Of a DNA stretch of 64,000 nucleotides, positions 1-7,459 are shown one piece after another. Position 1 is the stretch's first letter, and each line of letters opens with the position of its first letter. Position numbers and translations under genes: made by a program. Source of the DNA: DSYU01 sp964437595 (lineage in GTDB: Bacteria > Chloroflexota > Anaerolineae > Anaerolineales > Anaerolineaceae); assembly GCA_964437595.1 (NCBI GenBank), contig CAYTHO010000004.1:62001-126000 (forward strand). The letters are read 5' to 3'. The notes beneath the pieces were generated by a model. It was given only the letters and a program-made list of their open reading frames with translations, was not told the origin of the DNA and did not search any database.

Positions 1-356
1 GAAGCGTATGCGGAGGCGTGCGCGCGCGGGTCGCCGCGGAGATCGCGCAGGTATTGGCTCCATAGATTCAAGCGAGAGGTATATTCGCGCCCGGCTTTTT
101 TTGCCCAGTTGGCCCGCCACGCGGAGCGCTCCTGGTCGATGCTCTGGTTGAGATCAACCAGTTCGGCAGGCTGCGCGCCGGGTGGGTACTGCGCAGCAAG
201 CCTGGCGCGGCTGAGCAGCACATTTCCGAGGGTTAGCTGCGGTATCTGCACGCCGCCTGCCATCCCCAGGGGCCGGTATATATCCTTGGATAGGATATAG
301 TTTTGCAGCTCGGGCAAAGCAGCCCGCAAGAAGGCCAAATCGTTACTAAAAGCCAT
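1..356 (-). CDS. Unknown protein, 3' end cut by window edge
   Basis: An open frame of 118 codons starts at the ATG at 354-356 and runs off the left edge without a stop. A strong purine-rich ribosome binding site (AGGGAGGG) lies about 6 bases upstream. The visible residues begin MAFSNDLAFLRAALPELQNY and are rich in Arg, Ala and Leu, soluble in character, with no signal peptide or membrane segment. It follows the substrate-binding protein gene by 36 bases on the same strand, so the two are probably cotranscribed. I recognise no family. The reality of the gene rests on the clean frame, the ribosome binding site and the spacing. Confidence 0.6.
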   Translation of the reverse strand, partial: MAFSNDLAFLRAALPELQNYILSKDIYRPLGMAGGVQIPQLTLGNVLLSRARLAAQYPPGAQPAELVDLNQSIDQERSAWRANWAKKAGREYTSRLNLWSQYLRDLRGDPRAHASAYA

Positions 357-392
357 GGCTTTCCCTCCCTTCGCCCCTCATTGATAACCGTT

Positions 393-2093
393 TTATGGAT
401 TGGCTGCCGGGGCCGCGGCGCTCTCGGGCTTTTGACGCCCGGCGAGGAACCAATCGGCCACGTTGGAGAAGCGGTCGGCTGTGTCAAATAATGGGCCAAC
501 ACGCACACCCTGAATTTCCTTATCTACCGCGTAGGTGTAAATGGGATAATATAAGGGCAGGGCGGGCAGGTCCTGATTGAAAAGGATCTGGAAGTTCCGG
601 TAAAATTTGGCCCGTTCCTGCAAGTCCACGGTGATGCGGGCCTGCTCCAGGTATTCGCTGGCGACGCGGTTCTCCCACTGAGTGTAGTTTTGCCCACCGG
701 CAGCCTGTCCCTGGTCCCAGAATGGGTACGGGTCGGGGTCGGGGGTGCGGGAGAGGTTGAGATTAACCAGCACGATGTGAAAATCATGGGTTTCAAGACG
801 GTCCTTGAGTAAATTTTCGTAAGGCACCGGGGAGAGGGTAGCCTCCGCGCCAAGCAGCGCCCAATCATTGCGAACGGCTTCAGCAATGGCCTGGTGGCTT
901 TCATCATCGGGGTAGGCCAGCTCAAAGCGGAGCGGCACATCATCTTTCTTGCGCACCACATCTCCCTCGGCTGCTAAGATATAACCCGCTTCTTTGAGCA
1001 GCGCGCGGGCCGCATCGGGGTCATACTCCACCCGTTTCAGGCCGGTATAGTATGCCCAGGTATCTGGAAGGATCGGGCCATCCGCGACCACGGCCTGGCT
1101 TTTGAGGATTTTATCGACGATGGCCTGGCGGTTCAACCCGAGCAGAAGCGCGCGGCGAACCTTGGCATCTTGAAGCACCGCCGCTTCCTGGTTTTTCTGG
1201 TTGATGAGCAGCATGGAAATTTCCGGCAGGCGAGCGGAGTAGATGGATAGGTTCGGCTCCGCCAGGACATTGGGGAGGATTTCGCTGGTGACGTTGGATA
1301 TACCTTTCACCTGTCCATCGCGGTATGCCTGGAGGGCGGCGGGAGCATCGGTATAGTAACGGAAAACGATTTCTTCGATGTAGGGTTTTTGCCCGTAGTA
1401 ATCTTTGAAAGCCGTCAGAACGACGCCTTTGATTTCGCCATTTTCAACCAGCAGGCGATCAAAACGGTAGGGGCCAGTTCCTACCGGCTGAATGTTGTAA
1501 TTCTGATCGATCATCTGATCGATGGTTTGCCCATCCAGCAGGTGCTTAGGTAATATGCCAAAGCTGAGGTAATCTGGGAAAGGTGCGAAGGGCTCAGGCA
1601 GGCGGAACTGGAGCACCTGGTCGGTGAGCTGAACGGCTTCCACATCCTTCCAGAAGTCCTGCAGATCCACCGGGACAATGTCGCTGCCATTGCGCAGCAT
1701 GTCTACGGTGAAGATTACATCGGCTGCCGTCACCGGCTGACCATCGTGCCAGACGGCGTCTTTTCGCAGGGTGACGTTGAAAATGGTGCCGTCCCGCGAG
1801 AAGCCGAGCGTTTCGGCTAGGTCGGGCTGGATAGAGCCGTTGCTGTCAAACCGGACCAGCCCGCTGAAGATCAAGCGGCTCACATCGCGGTCGGTGGGGT
1901 TATAGAAATTGAGAAGGGGGTTTAACCGCAGCAGGGATCCCACCAGTGCTTCTGTATAGACGCCGCCCTTCACCGGCACCGGGGTAGCAGCGGTTTGTTG
2001 GGTAACCGACTGGGGTTGTTCTCCCAAGAGAAGTATACCGACCACCAGGCCGGTTATGAAAATGATGAGCAACTGCCAGCGTAGTTTTTTCAT
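393..2093 (-). CDS. ABC transporter substrate-binding protein, family 5 (peptide/oligopeptide type)
   Basis: A 566-residue protein of the SBP_bac_5 (OppA/DppA-like) family, which captures peptides, nickel or other solutes outside the membrane and delivers them to an ABC permease. Residues 1-25 form a hydrophobic N-terminal signal or anchor (RWQLLIIFITGLVVGILLLG) without an obvious lipobox cysteine, so it may stay tethered by an uncleaved helix. The family features visible are a start near LLRLNPLLNFYN, the WHDGQPVTAADVIFT motif near residues 115-130 and a C-terminal LPLYYPIYTYAVDK segment. Length matches the family. No permease or ATPase gene is adjacent in the window; the genes downstream lie outside it. 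The substrate cannot be told from sequence. Confidence 0.9.
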   Translation of the reverse strand: MKKLRWQLLIIFITGLVVGILLLGEQPQSVTQQTAATPVPVKGGVYTEALVGSLLRLNPLLNFYNPTDRDVSRLIFSGLVRFDSNGSIQPDLAETLGFSRDGTIFNVTLRKDAVWHDGQPVTAADVIFTVDMLRNGSDIVPVDLQDFWKDVEAVQLTDQVLQFRLPEPFAPFPDYLSFGILPKHLLDGQTIDQMIDQNYNIQPVGTGPYRFDRLLVENGEIKGVVLTAFKDYYGQKPYIEEIVFRYYTDAPAALQAYRDGQVKGISNVTSEILPNVLAEPNLSIYSARLPEISMLLINQKNQEAAVLQDAKVRRALLLGLNRQAIVDKILKSQAVVADGPILPDTWAYYTGLKRVEYDPDAARALLKEAGYILAAEGDVVRKKDDVPLRFELAYPDDESHQAIAEAVRNDWALLGAEATLSPVPYENLLKDRLETHDFHIVLVNLNLSRTPDPDPYPFWDQGQAAGGQNYTQWENRVASEYLEQARITVDLQERAKFYRNFQILFNQDLPALPLYYPIYTYAVDKEIQGVRVGPLFDTADRFSNVADWFLAGRQKPESAAAPAANP

Positions 2094-2111
2094 TATTGTT
2101 TATATATGTTA

Positions 2112-2145
2112 AAAGGGCGATTACCCCAAAAAGGTAATCCGCCCT
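2112..2145 (-). terminator. Intrinsic terminator after secG
   Basis: An inverted repeat (AGGGCGGATTACC against GGTAATCGCCCT, one unpaired base) with a short A/C-rich loop is followed on the minus strand by TTTT. It lies 115 bases past the secG stop and about 18 bases before the start of the substrate-binding protein gene, so it separates the two transcription units. No clear promoter for the downstream gene was found in the remaining space. Confidence 0.6.
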
Positions 2146-2260
2146 GTTTCGCCTTTGTTCTTCAGACAGAATTGGTTTTGCGAGCCACTGTTTGCTCGCG
2201 GACAATCAAAGAAAGGGTTTAAGCGAATCGAGAAGACTGTTCGCAAATTGTTTGAACGTG

Positions 2261-2482
2261 TTACTTTACAACAATTACAACCAGGGTGAGCACCACAAAC
2301 ACAATCGCCAGCCCAATTGTAATCCAGAACAGTGTTTTTTCAATGCCACGCCGGGCGGTGAAAACACTGCCAGAATCGGCACCAGTAAGACCCCCCAGAC
2401 CAATCCCTTTACTCTGCAGTACAACACTGGTGATCAGGGCAATTGCCGTTATAATCAAAGCGATATCGAGATATCTTTCCAC
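2261..2482 (-). CDS. secG: Preprotein translocase subunit SecG
   Basis: A 73-residue protein with two membrane helices (about residues 3-22 and 48-71) joined by a Gly-rich cytoplasmic loop, LQSKGIGLGGLTG, which is the SecG signature. SecG assists SecYE in protein export. Length is normal for the family. The start is the GTG at 2480-2482, chosen because AGGAGG lies 6 bases upstream and the reading frame begins with the expected first helix. It is transcribed from its own promoter at 2515-2544 and ends in a hairpin terminator, so it is probably monocistronic. Confidence 0.93.
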   Translation of the reverse strand: MERYLDIALIITAIALITSVVLQSKGIGLGGLTGADSGSVFTARRGIEKTLFWITIGLAIVFVVLTLVVIVVK

Positions 2483-2514
2483 GATTTTCCTCCTAAAATA
2501 GAAACCAAGGGGAA

Positions 2515-2544
2515 ATTATACCTGTTGTTTAGGGGAATCGTCAA
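2515..2544 (-). promoter_or_regulatory. Sigma-70-type promoter for secG
   Basis: On the minus strand TTGACG (2539-2544) and TATAAT (2515-2520) are separated by 18 bases, about 30 bases upstream of the secG ribosome binding site. Five of six -35 bases and all -10 bases match consensus. Confidence 0.7.
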
Positions 2545-2598
2545 TAAGATGATCCTATTCTATGAATTCTCACCTTCAGGATGGTTCTATCGGTAGAC

Positions 2599-3672
2599 AT
2601 GGCAGAACTTGTAACCAACCTCCATATGCATACGGTTTATTCGGATGGAAGCGGCACGCATCGGGAAATGGCCGAGATCGCGCTCCAGGCGGGGCTCGAT
2701 GTTTTAATTTTTACCGACCACAACCTGCTGGTTCAAGGACTGGATGGATACTACTCGCAGGGCGAGGGAAGTGGGGAAAAGCGCGTGCTGATGCTGGTTG
2801 GAGAAGAAATTCATGACCCAACGCGCGATCCGCAGAGGAACCACCTGCTGGTATTTGGCGCCGGGCGCGAAATGGCGCCGCTGGGGCCCAAACCGCAGAA
2901 CCTGATCGACCAGGTGTTGAAAGCAGGCGGGCTGTGTTTTATCGCGCACCCGGTGGACCCGGAGTTGAAAGCATTTGGCGAAGGCGACTATTCCTGGGTG
3001 GACTGGGATGTGCGCGGGTATACGGGGATCGAGCTGTGGAACGGCTTTAGCGAGTTGAAGAGTGTGGTGCAGACAAAACTGGGGGGGATATTCTACGCGT
3101 ACTTCCCCAACCGCCTGGCGCGGGGGCCGCTTGCCGCTACCTTGAAAAAATGGGATGAATTGACCATGAAAGGGCAGAAAGTGGTAGCGGTCGGCGGGTC
3201 GGATGCGCACGCCTTGAAAAAATCAATGGGCCCGCTGCACCGGACGATCTTTCCCTATTCATATCACTTCCGCAGCGTGAATACGCACCTGATTGTCGAA
3301 CATGAGTTGAGCGGCGACCTGAACGCCGACCGCAAGATGGTTTATGATGCCCTGCGCAAAGGGCACGCTTTTATCGGCTATGATTTACCGCATTCTACCC
3401 GCGGCTTTCGTTTTTCAGCCCAGGGGCGAGATGGTGCGGTTGCCATGGGCGACGAGGCCCGCCTGGGCAACGGCATTACGCTGCAGATTCACCTGCCGGC
3501 GAAAGTCGCGTGCCGCCTGCTGTGCAATGGGGAAGTGATCCGTACCTGGAAAGACCGTGAAATCTGCGCGCATACCGCGAACCGGCCCGGGGTTTACCGG
3601 GTGGAATGCAGCATCCATTACCTGGGAATGGAGCGGGGGTGGATTTACAGCAATCCCATTTACGTCAGGTAA
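2599..3672 (+). CDS. PHP-domain metal-dependent phosphoesterase
   Basis: A 357-residue protein of the polymerase and histidinol phosphatase (PHP) superfamily. The first metal-binding motif LHMHTVYSDG is at the N-terminus, TDHN follows near residue 40, FIAHPVDP near residue 115 and GGSDAH near residue 205, so all metal ligands expected for a trinuclear PHP site are present. About 100 C-terminal residues form a separate beta-rich region typical of stand-alone PHP hydrolases. Members cleave phosphodiesters or phosphomonoesters; the substrate here is unknown. Two starts are possible: ATG at 2581 adds six residues, ATG at 2599 places the motif eight residues in. Neither has a convincing ribosome binding site. 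YbaK follows by 4 bases, suggesting an operon. Confidence 0.85.
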   Translation: MAELVTNLHMHTVYSDGSGTHREMAEIALQAGLDVLIFTDHNLLVQGLDGYYSQGEGSGEKRVLMLVGEEIHDPTRDPQRNHLLVFGAGREMAPLGPKPQNLIDQVLKAGGLCFIAHPVDPELKAFGEGDYSWVDWDVRGYTGIELWNGFSELKSVVQTKLGGIFYAYFPNRLARGPLAATLKKWDELTMKGQKVVAVGGSDAHALKKSMGPLHRTIFPYSYHFRSVNTHLIVEHELSGDLNADRKMVYDALRKGHAFIGYDLPHSTRGFRFSAQGRDGAVAMGDEARLGNGITLQIHLPAKVACRLLCNGEVIRTWKDREICAHTANRPGVYRVECSIHYLGMERGWIYSNPIYVR

Positions 3673-3676
3673 AGCC

Positions 3677-4186
3677 ATGGCGACCACGAACAACGTCACC
3701 CGTTTTCTCGACTCGAAGAAGGTCAAATACTCCGCGTTTGAACTGCCCGCCGAAAAGCTGGACGCGATAGAGACGGCACGCAGGTTGAATGTGCCCGCGG
3801 AGCAGGTGTTCAAGACGATTGTGGTGAGGCGAGAAAAGGCGGCGCCGGGCGGCAAGCCGCTCCTGGCGGTGATCCCCGGAAACCGGGCTGTGGATTTAAA
3901 GGCGCTGGCGGCGGTGGTAGGCGAAAAGAAACTGCACCTGCCCACCCAGCGTGAGGCGGAACAGCTCACCGGACTGCAGGCAGGGGGCATTTCCCCGCTG
4001 GCCCTGATCCACAAAGGCTTTCAGGTGGTCATTGACCAGAGCGCGCGTAATTTCGCCGAGATTCATATTTCGGGCGGGCAGCGCGGGCTTAACATCCGCC
4101 TGCCGGTAGCCGATCTGATCAGCCTGGTGGGTGCGCGGCTGGCGGATATCAGCACAAAAGAAGAGCTATTGGAAGACGCGGACTAA
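3677..4186 (+). CDS. ybaK: YbaK/EbsC-type Cys-tRNA(Pro) or aminoacyl-tRNA deacylase
   Basis: A 169-residue protein of the YbaK/ProX trans-editing family. These proteins hydrolyse mischarged Cys-tRNA(Pro) and related products in the cytoplasm. Family features are the N-terminal RFLDSKKVKYSAFELP strand, EQVFKTIVVR near residue 45, a central VIPGNRAVDLKALA segment, and the C-terminal GGISPLAL and GLNIRLPVADL motifs. The ATG at 3677 lies 4 bases after the PHP stop; an in-frame extension to 3557 exists but overlaps the PHP gene by more than 100 bases and is unlikely. Length is normal for YbaK. Confidence 0.9.
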   Translation: MATTNNVTRFLDSKKVKYSAFELPAEKLDAIETARRLNVPAEQVFKTIVVRREKAAPGGKPLLAVIPGNRAVDLKALAAVVGEKKLHLPTQREAEQLTGLQAGGISPLALIHKGFQVVIDQSARNFAEIHISGGQRGLNIRLPVADLISLVGARLADISTKEELLEDAD

Positions 4187-4216
4187 ACTGGGGCAGCGCC
4201 GCGCGGCGCGGGTGCA

Positions 4217-5665
4217 TCATCCTTTGACGACCGCAACCGGGCGCAGGCGGGCTACTTTGCGGGCAATCCCGGCTCCGCTGACCGTTTCAATTACCTGATC
4301 TACGTCCTTGTAGGCCTCGGGAGCTTCTTCAGCCAGGCCCGCCATGGAACCGGCGCGCACGTGGATACCGCCGGATTCCAACTCTTGTTTGAGGCGGTCG
4401 CCGCGCACCTGCTTTTTGGCCTGGCTGCGGCTCATCACCCGCCCGGCGCCGTGGCAGCTAGAGCCTAACGAGCGCTCCATGCTTTTTTCTGTCCCGACCA
4501 GGACCCAGGAGGCGGTGCCCATACTACCCGGAACCAGAACCGGTTGGCCGATCTGCTGGTATTCGGGCGGCAGGCCGGGGGCGCCGGGGCCAAAGGCGCG
4601 GGTGGCGCCTTTGCGGTGGACGCAAACCTTCACTGCCTGGCCCTCGATCTGGTGGGTCTCTACTTTGCCGATGTTGTGGGTGATGTCGTAGACCTGCTGC
4701 AAATGCCAGTTCTTCACCTTGCCCGCCAGTACAGCCTCGAATGCCTGGCGCGCCTGGTGCGCCAGCACCTGGCGGTTGGCAAAGGCAAAGTTGGCCGCGG
4801 AGCGCATGGAGGCCAGGTATTCCTGCCCTTCCGGGGAGTTCATGGGGGCGCAGACCAGCTCGCGGTCGGGCAGGTGGATGCCGTATTTGCGCGCTGCCGT
4901 CTGGAACGCGCCTACATAATCGGTGCAGACCTGGTGTCCGAAGCCGCGCGAGCCGCAGTGGATCGACAGGCACAGCGCGCCCTCGTGCAGTCCCATCGCC
5001 TGGGCGGCCTGGGCATCGAAGATTTCATCCACCACCTCGACTTCGAGGAAATGGTTGCCCGAACCGAGCGTGCCTAGCTGGGTGCGCCCGCGTTCTTTGG
5101 CCCGGGGGCTGATGTGACGAGGGTCGGCCCCATCCAACGCGCCGTTCTCCTCGGTGCGGGTGATATCTTGTTCGGTAGCCATGCCTTTCTTCAGCGCCCA
5201 CCGCGCGCCGTGGCGGCAGACCTGGTCGAGGTCGGCATCGGTCAGGTGAACGCCGCCCTTGGTGCCTACGCCGCTGGGGCAGTAGTGGTCCAAGGCGCTG
5301 GCGAGCTGGTCGAGGTAGGGTTCGGCGTCTTGGTAGGCGATGGAGGAGGACAGCAGCCGCACGCCGCAGTTGATATCGTACCCGATGGCACCCGGTGATA
5401 TGATGCCGTCGGGCAGGCGGGTAGCGGCAACCCCACCGATGGGAAAGCCGTATCCCTGGTGCACGTCGGGCATGACCATGACGGCCCCGGTTACCCCAGG
5501 AAGCGTGGCAGCGTTGACTGCCTGTTTCATGGAAAGATCACCCAGGGCGGCTTCCAGCATGCGGCGGGTGGCGAACACACGCACTGGAACCCGCATGTCT
5601 GATCGGAAAGAACGCGGGATCTCCCACTCGTATTCGGTGATTTTCTTGAAATCTTGCAGGTTCAT
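4217..5665 (-). CDS. rtcB: RNA-splicing ligase RtcB
   Basis: A 482-residue RtcB, the GTP- and manganese-dependent ligase that joins RNA 2',3'-cyclic phosphate or 3'-phosphate ends to 5'-OH ends. Signatures include PDVHQGYGFPIGGVAA, GAIGYDINCGVRLL with the metal-binding Cys, LGSGNHFLEVE, LSIHCGSRGFGHQV and, near the C-terminus, SSCHGAGRVMSR with the His that is guanylylated. Length is normal for the family. It lies 10 bases downstream of archease, its activating partner, so the two form an RNA-repair operon. There is no RtcR-type sigma-54 activator nearby, unlike enterobacterial rtcBA. Confidence 0.97.
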   Translation of the reverse strand: MNLQDFKKITEYEWEIPRSFRSDMRVPVRVFATRRMLEAALGDLSMKQAVNAATLPGVTGAVMVMPDVHQGYGFPIGGVAATRLPDGIISPGAIGYDINCGVRLLSSSIAYQDAEPYLDQLASALDHYCPSGVGTKGGVHLTDADLDQVCRHGARWALKKGMATEQDITRTEENGALDGADPRHISPRAKERGRTQLGTLGSGNHFLEVEVVDEIFDAQAAQAMGLHEGALCLSIHCGSRGFGHQVCTDYVGAFQTAARKYGIHLPDRELVCAPMNSPEGQEYLASMRSAANFAFANRQVLAHQARQAFEAVLAGKVKNWHLQQVYDITHNIGKVETHQIEGQAVKVCVHRKGATRAFGPGAPGLPPEYQQIGQPVLVPGSMGTASWVLVGTEKSMERSLGSSCHGAGRVMSRSQAKKQVRGDRLKQELESGGIHVRAGSMAGLAEEAPEAYKDVDQVIETVSGAGIARKVARLRPVAVVKG

Positions 5666-5675
5666 TTATTTGCCC

Positions 5676-6092
5676 CTATACATCAAAGACAATGGTGACC
5701 GTAAAGGTTTCCCCGTCTCGACGAATAGCCAGGTTATGGAAGGTGACGGCTTTGATCTCTTTCTTTTGCGTTGCCAGCGGCGCGCCGCGCGCGGCTGCAC
5801 ACAGCCGCGTGTTCAGGATGGTGACATCGAACTGGTCAAAGCCCAATCCTTCCGATTCACTCAGGTAGAGCAGCTCCGATAGGAAAGCGACCAGCAGGCT
5901 TTCAGCATCCGGGCCGTCTACTTCGATAGCTCGCTCGATACGCAGCCCCTCTTGCAGGGCGGTTTCCATCAACCAGTACATGCCCTGGGCGGCCTGGGAA
6001 AACAAAATCTTCAGGTTGGGCGCCCAAACTTGTAGAGCCCAATCAGCGGTGTGCTGAATCTCGGTAAAACCAAAGCCTCGCTGTGCCATCAT
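5676..6092 (-). CDS. Archease, RtcB cofactor
   Basis: A 138-residue archease. Archease promotes multiple-turnover ligation by RtcB by accelerating its guanylylation. The N-terminal motif GFTEIQHTADWALQVWA carries the conserved His-Thr-Ala-Asp, and the C-terminal YDxxxx-type end (FTVTIVFDV) with IRRDGETFTVTIVFDV matches the family, as does the length. It starts at 6092 (a second ATG follows in frame at 6089) and is the first gene of the archease-rtcB operon. Its -10 box at 6102-6107 places the expected RNA start only about 3 bases before the ATG. Confidence 0.92.
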   Translation of the reverse strand: MMAQRGFGFTEIQHTADWALQVWAPNLKILFSQAAQGMYWLMETALQEGLRIERAIEVDGPDAESLLVAFLSELLYLSESEGLGFDQFDVTILNTRLCAAARGAPLATQKKEIKAVTFHNLAIRRDGETFTVTIVFDV

Positions 6093-6097
6093 TCATT

Positions 6098-6107
6098 TAT
6101 AATTATA
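6098..6107. promoter_or_regulatory. Overlapping divergent -10 boxes, leaderless type
   Basis: The 10-base element reads TATAATTATA on the plus strand. It contains TATAAT on plus (6098-6103) and TATAAT on minus (6102-6107), sharing two bases. Counting about 7 bases from each -10 box puts RNA starts at 6110 (the A of the FHA gene ATG) and at about 6095 (3 bases before the archease ATG). No good -35 box is seen on either side. Confidence 0.5.
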
Positions 6108-6109
6108 GT

Positions 6110-6898
6110 ATGAGAACGAAACTCGATTTGATAGAGGCACGGTTACAGGCATTAATTGAAAACAGTGTAGTAAAGTTTGCACGCGGCGATGCTCAGCACC
6201 GCCTGGCGCATCAGTTGATCGAGGCCGCCAAGGAAAGCATGCCAAACAGCGCGGATGAGAATTATATTCCTCCCAGCCTATTTACAATATACCTGCACCC
6301 GGACAGCCTGGTCTATTGGACTTCGCACGGCAGCATTATGGAGACCATTGGTAAAAACCTGCGCGAGGTAGCCCGGGAATGTGATGTGTTCTTTACCCGC
6401 GATCCTGAAATTCATTTACAGTCTGACCCAGACCTATCGCTGGAGGGAATCCGAGTTGTTGCATCCACCCATCAGGATAAGGCCGGGCAAACGGCAGCAT
6501 TTGCCGTGCCGGTGAGCACGCCTCCAAACAGCATTCCGCAGAATGCATTCTTAATCGTGGAGGGCGACCGGGTATATGCCTTGACCCAGTTGGTGGTGAA
6601 CATTGGGCGGCGGGCAGATAACCACCTGGTACTGGCGGACCCGCGAGTTTCGCGCGCGCACGCGCAGATCCGGGCGATCCGGGGACAGTACGTGCTGTTT
6701 GATCTGAATTCAACTGGGGGAACCATGGTGAATGGCAGGCGCATCCACCAGTGCGCGCTGAAGCCGGGAGATGTGATCTCGCTTTCTGGGGTTCCGCTGA
6801 TTTATGGTGAGGAACTGCCTGATGATGATACATACCAGATTGGCTTTACCCAGGGCATGGAAACCTCAGGCGATGAACCACCGGAAATCATTGGGTGA
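6110..6898 (+). CDS. FhaA-like protein: DUF3662 domain plus FHA domain
   Basis: A 262-residue protein. Residues 1-120 resemble the DUF3662 (FhaA N-terminal) domain, with a start LDLIEARLQALIENSVVKFARG. A linker leads to a C-terminal FHA domain (about 150-235) with the phosphothreonine-binding signature IGRRADNHLVLADPRVSRAHAQI and LNSTGGTMVNG. FHA domains bind phosphothreonine peptides made by Ser/Thr kinases; in Actinobacteria FhaA-like genes neighbour FtsW, PBP and kinase genes, as the FtsW fusion does here two genes on. The ATG at 6110 is chosen over the GTG at 6083, which overlaps archease. It is translationally coupled to the next gene. Confidence 0.88.
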   Translation: MRTKLDLIEARLQALIENSVVKFARGDAQHRLAHQLIEAAKESMPNSADENYIPPSLFTIYLHPDSLVYWTSHGSIMETIGKNLREVARECDVFFTRDPEIHLQSDPDLSLEGIRVVASTHQDKAGQTAAFAVPVSTPPNSIPQNAFLIVEGDRVYALTQLVVNIGRRADNHLVLADPRVSRAHAQIRAIRGQYVLFDLNSTGGTMVNGRRIHQCALKPGDVISLSGVPLIYGEELPDDDTYQIGFTQGMETSGDEPPEIIG

Positions 6899-7329
6899 TG
6901 AGAATGAGTGAACTGGTTGTTTTTGCCCTGCGCATTCTGCTTGCGGCACTGCTGTATGGGTTTCTCGGTTGGGCCTTGGTGACGATTTGGAGAGACCTGC
7001 GCACGCAGGGCCAGCTTTTGAGCAAGCCAAATATCCCGCCGCTCGTCATTTCCAGGGCCGAGGATGAAACGTCCAAATCGTTCTCTATCCCTGAGGTAAT
7101 GATCGGGCGCAGCGGGAGAAGCGATTTTGTGATTTCGAACGATACGGTCTCCGCAAGGCACGCCCGGTTGAGCTACCATCATAACCAATGGTGGGCGGAA
7201 GATTTAAACTCCAAGAATGGGACGTTCCTCAACGATGAGCGGTTGAGCGTGCCTACGGTAATGATATCGGGCGATGAACTGCGCTGTGGAAAGGCCAGCG
7301 TGGTGATTCGCATCGAAGAATTGACCTGA
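6898..7329 (+). CDS. Membrane-anchored FHA domain protein (FhaB-like)
   Basis: A 143-residue protein with one N-terminal membrane helix (about residues 5-27, LVVFALRILLAALLYGFLGWALV) and a C-terminal cytoplasmic FHA domain showing IGRSGRSDFVISNDTVSARHARL and LNSKNGTFLN. This is the layout of actinobacterial FhaB/FipA, which links Ser/Thr kinase signalling to cell-wall growth. Start choice is between GTG 6895, ATG 6898 and ATG 6904; ATG 6898 overlaps the previous stop in TGATG, a coupling arrangement. No kinase or phosphatase gene is in the window. Confidence 0.88.
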   Translation: MRMSELVVFALRILLAALLYGFLGWALVTIWRDLRTQGQLLSKPNIPPLVISRAEDETSKSFSIPEVMIGRSGRSDFVISNDTVSARHARLSYHHNQWWAEDLNSKNGTFLNDERLSVPTVMISGDELRCGKASVVIRIEELT

Positions 7330-7372
7330 ACCCCGCCAAAGCAGGGATGGGCGCGCCTGAATTGTGCTATGA

Positions 7373-7426
7373 TTGGCGTGGCGCTAATTTCATTGGCGAG
7401 CGCCAAACCGTTTGCCAATCATTGGC
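7373..7426 (+). promoter_or_regulatory. Cluster of ATTGGCG repeats and palindromes upstream of mtnP
   Basis: Three direct copies of ATTGGCG occur within 55 bases. One forms TTGGCG-AG-CGCCAA (7393-7406), another forms the 13-base palindrome GCCAATCATTGGC (7414-7426). They lie 34-87 bases before the mtnP start and could be protein-binding sites or RNA hairpins. No family of regulator is assigned. Confidence 0.4.
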
Positions 7427-7459
7427 GCATAATTACGAACCATAGGAGATGGCGACCTG

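Noticed and set aside
2146..2260. Possible tRNA between the substrate-binding protein gene and secG
   Set aside because: No T-arm or acceptor stem could be built on either strand.
4196..4209. Palindrome GCGCCGCGCGGCGC between ybaK and rtcB
   Set aside because: Short, all GC, no T-run and easily expected by chance at this base composition; not reported as a terminator.
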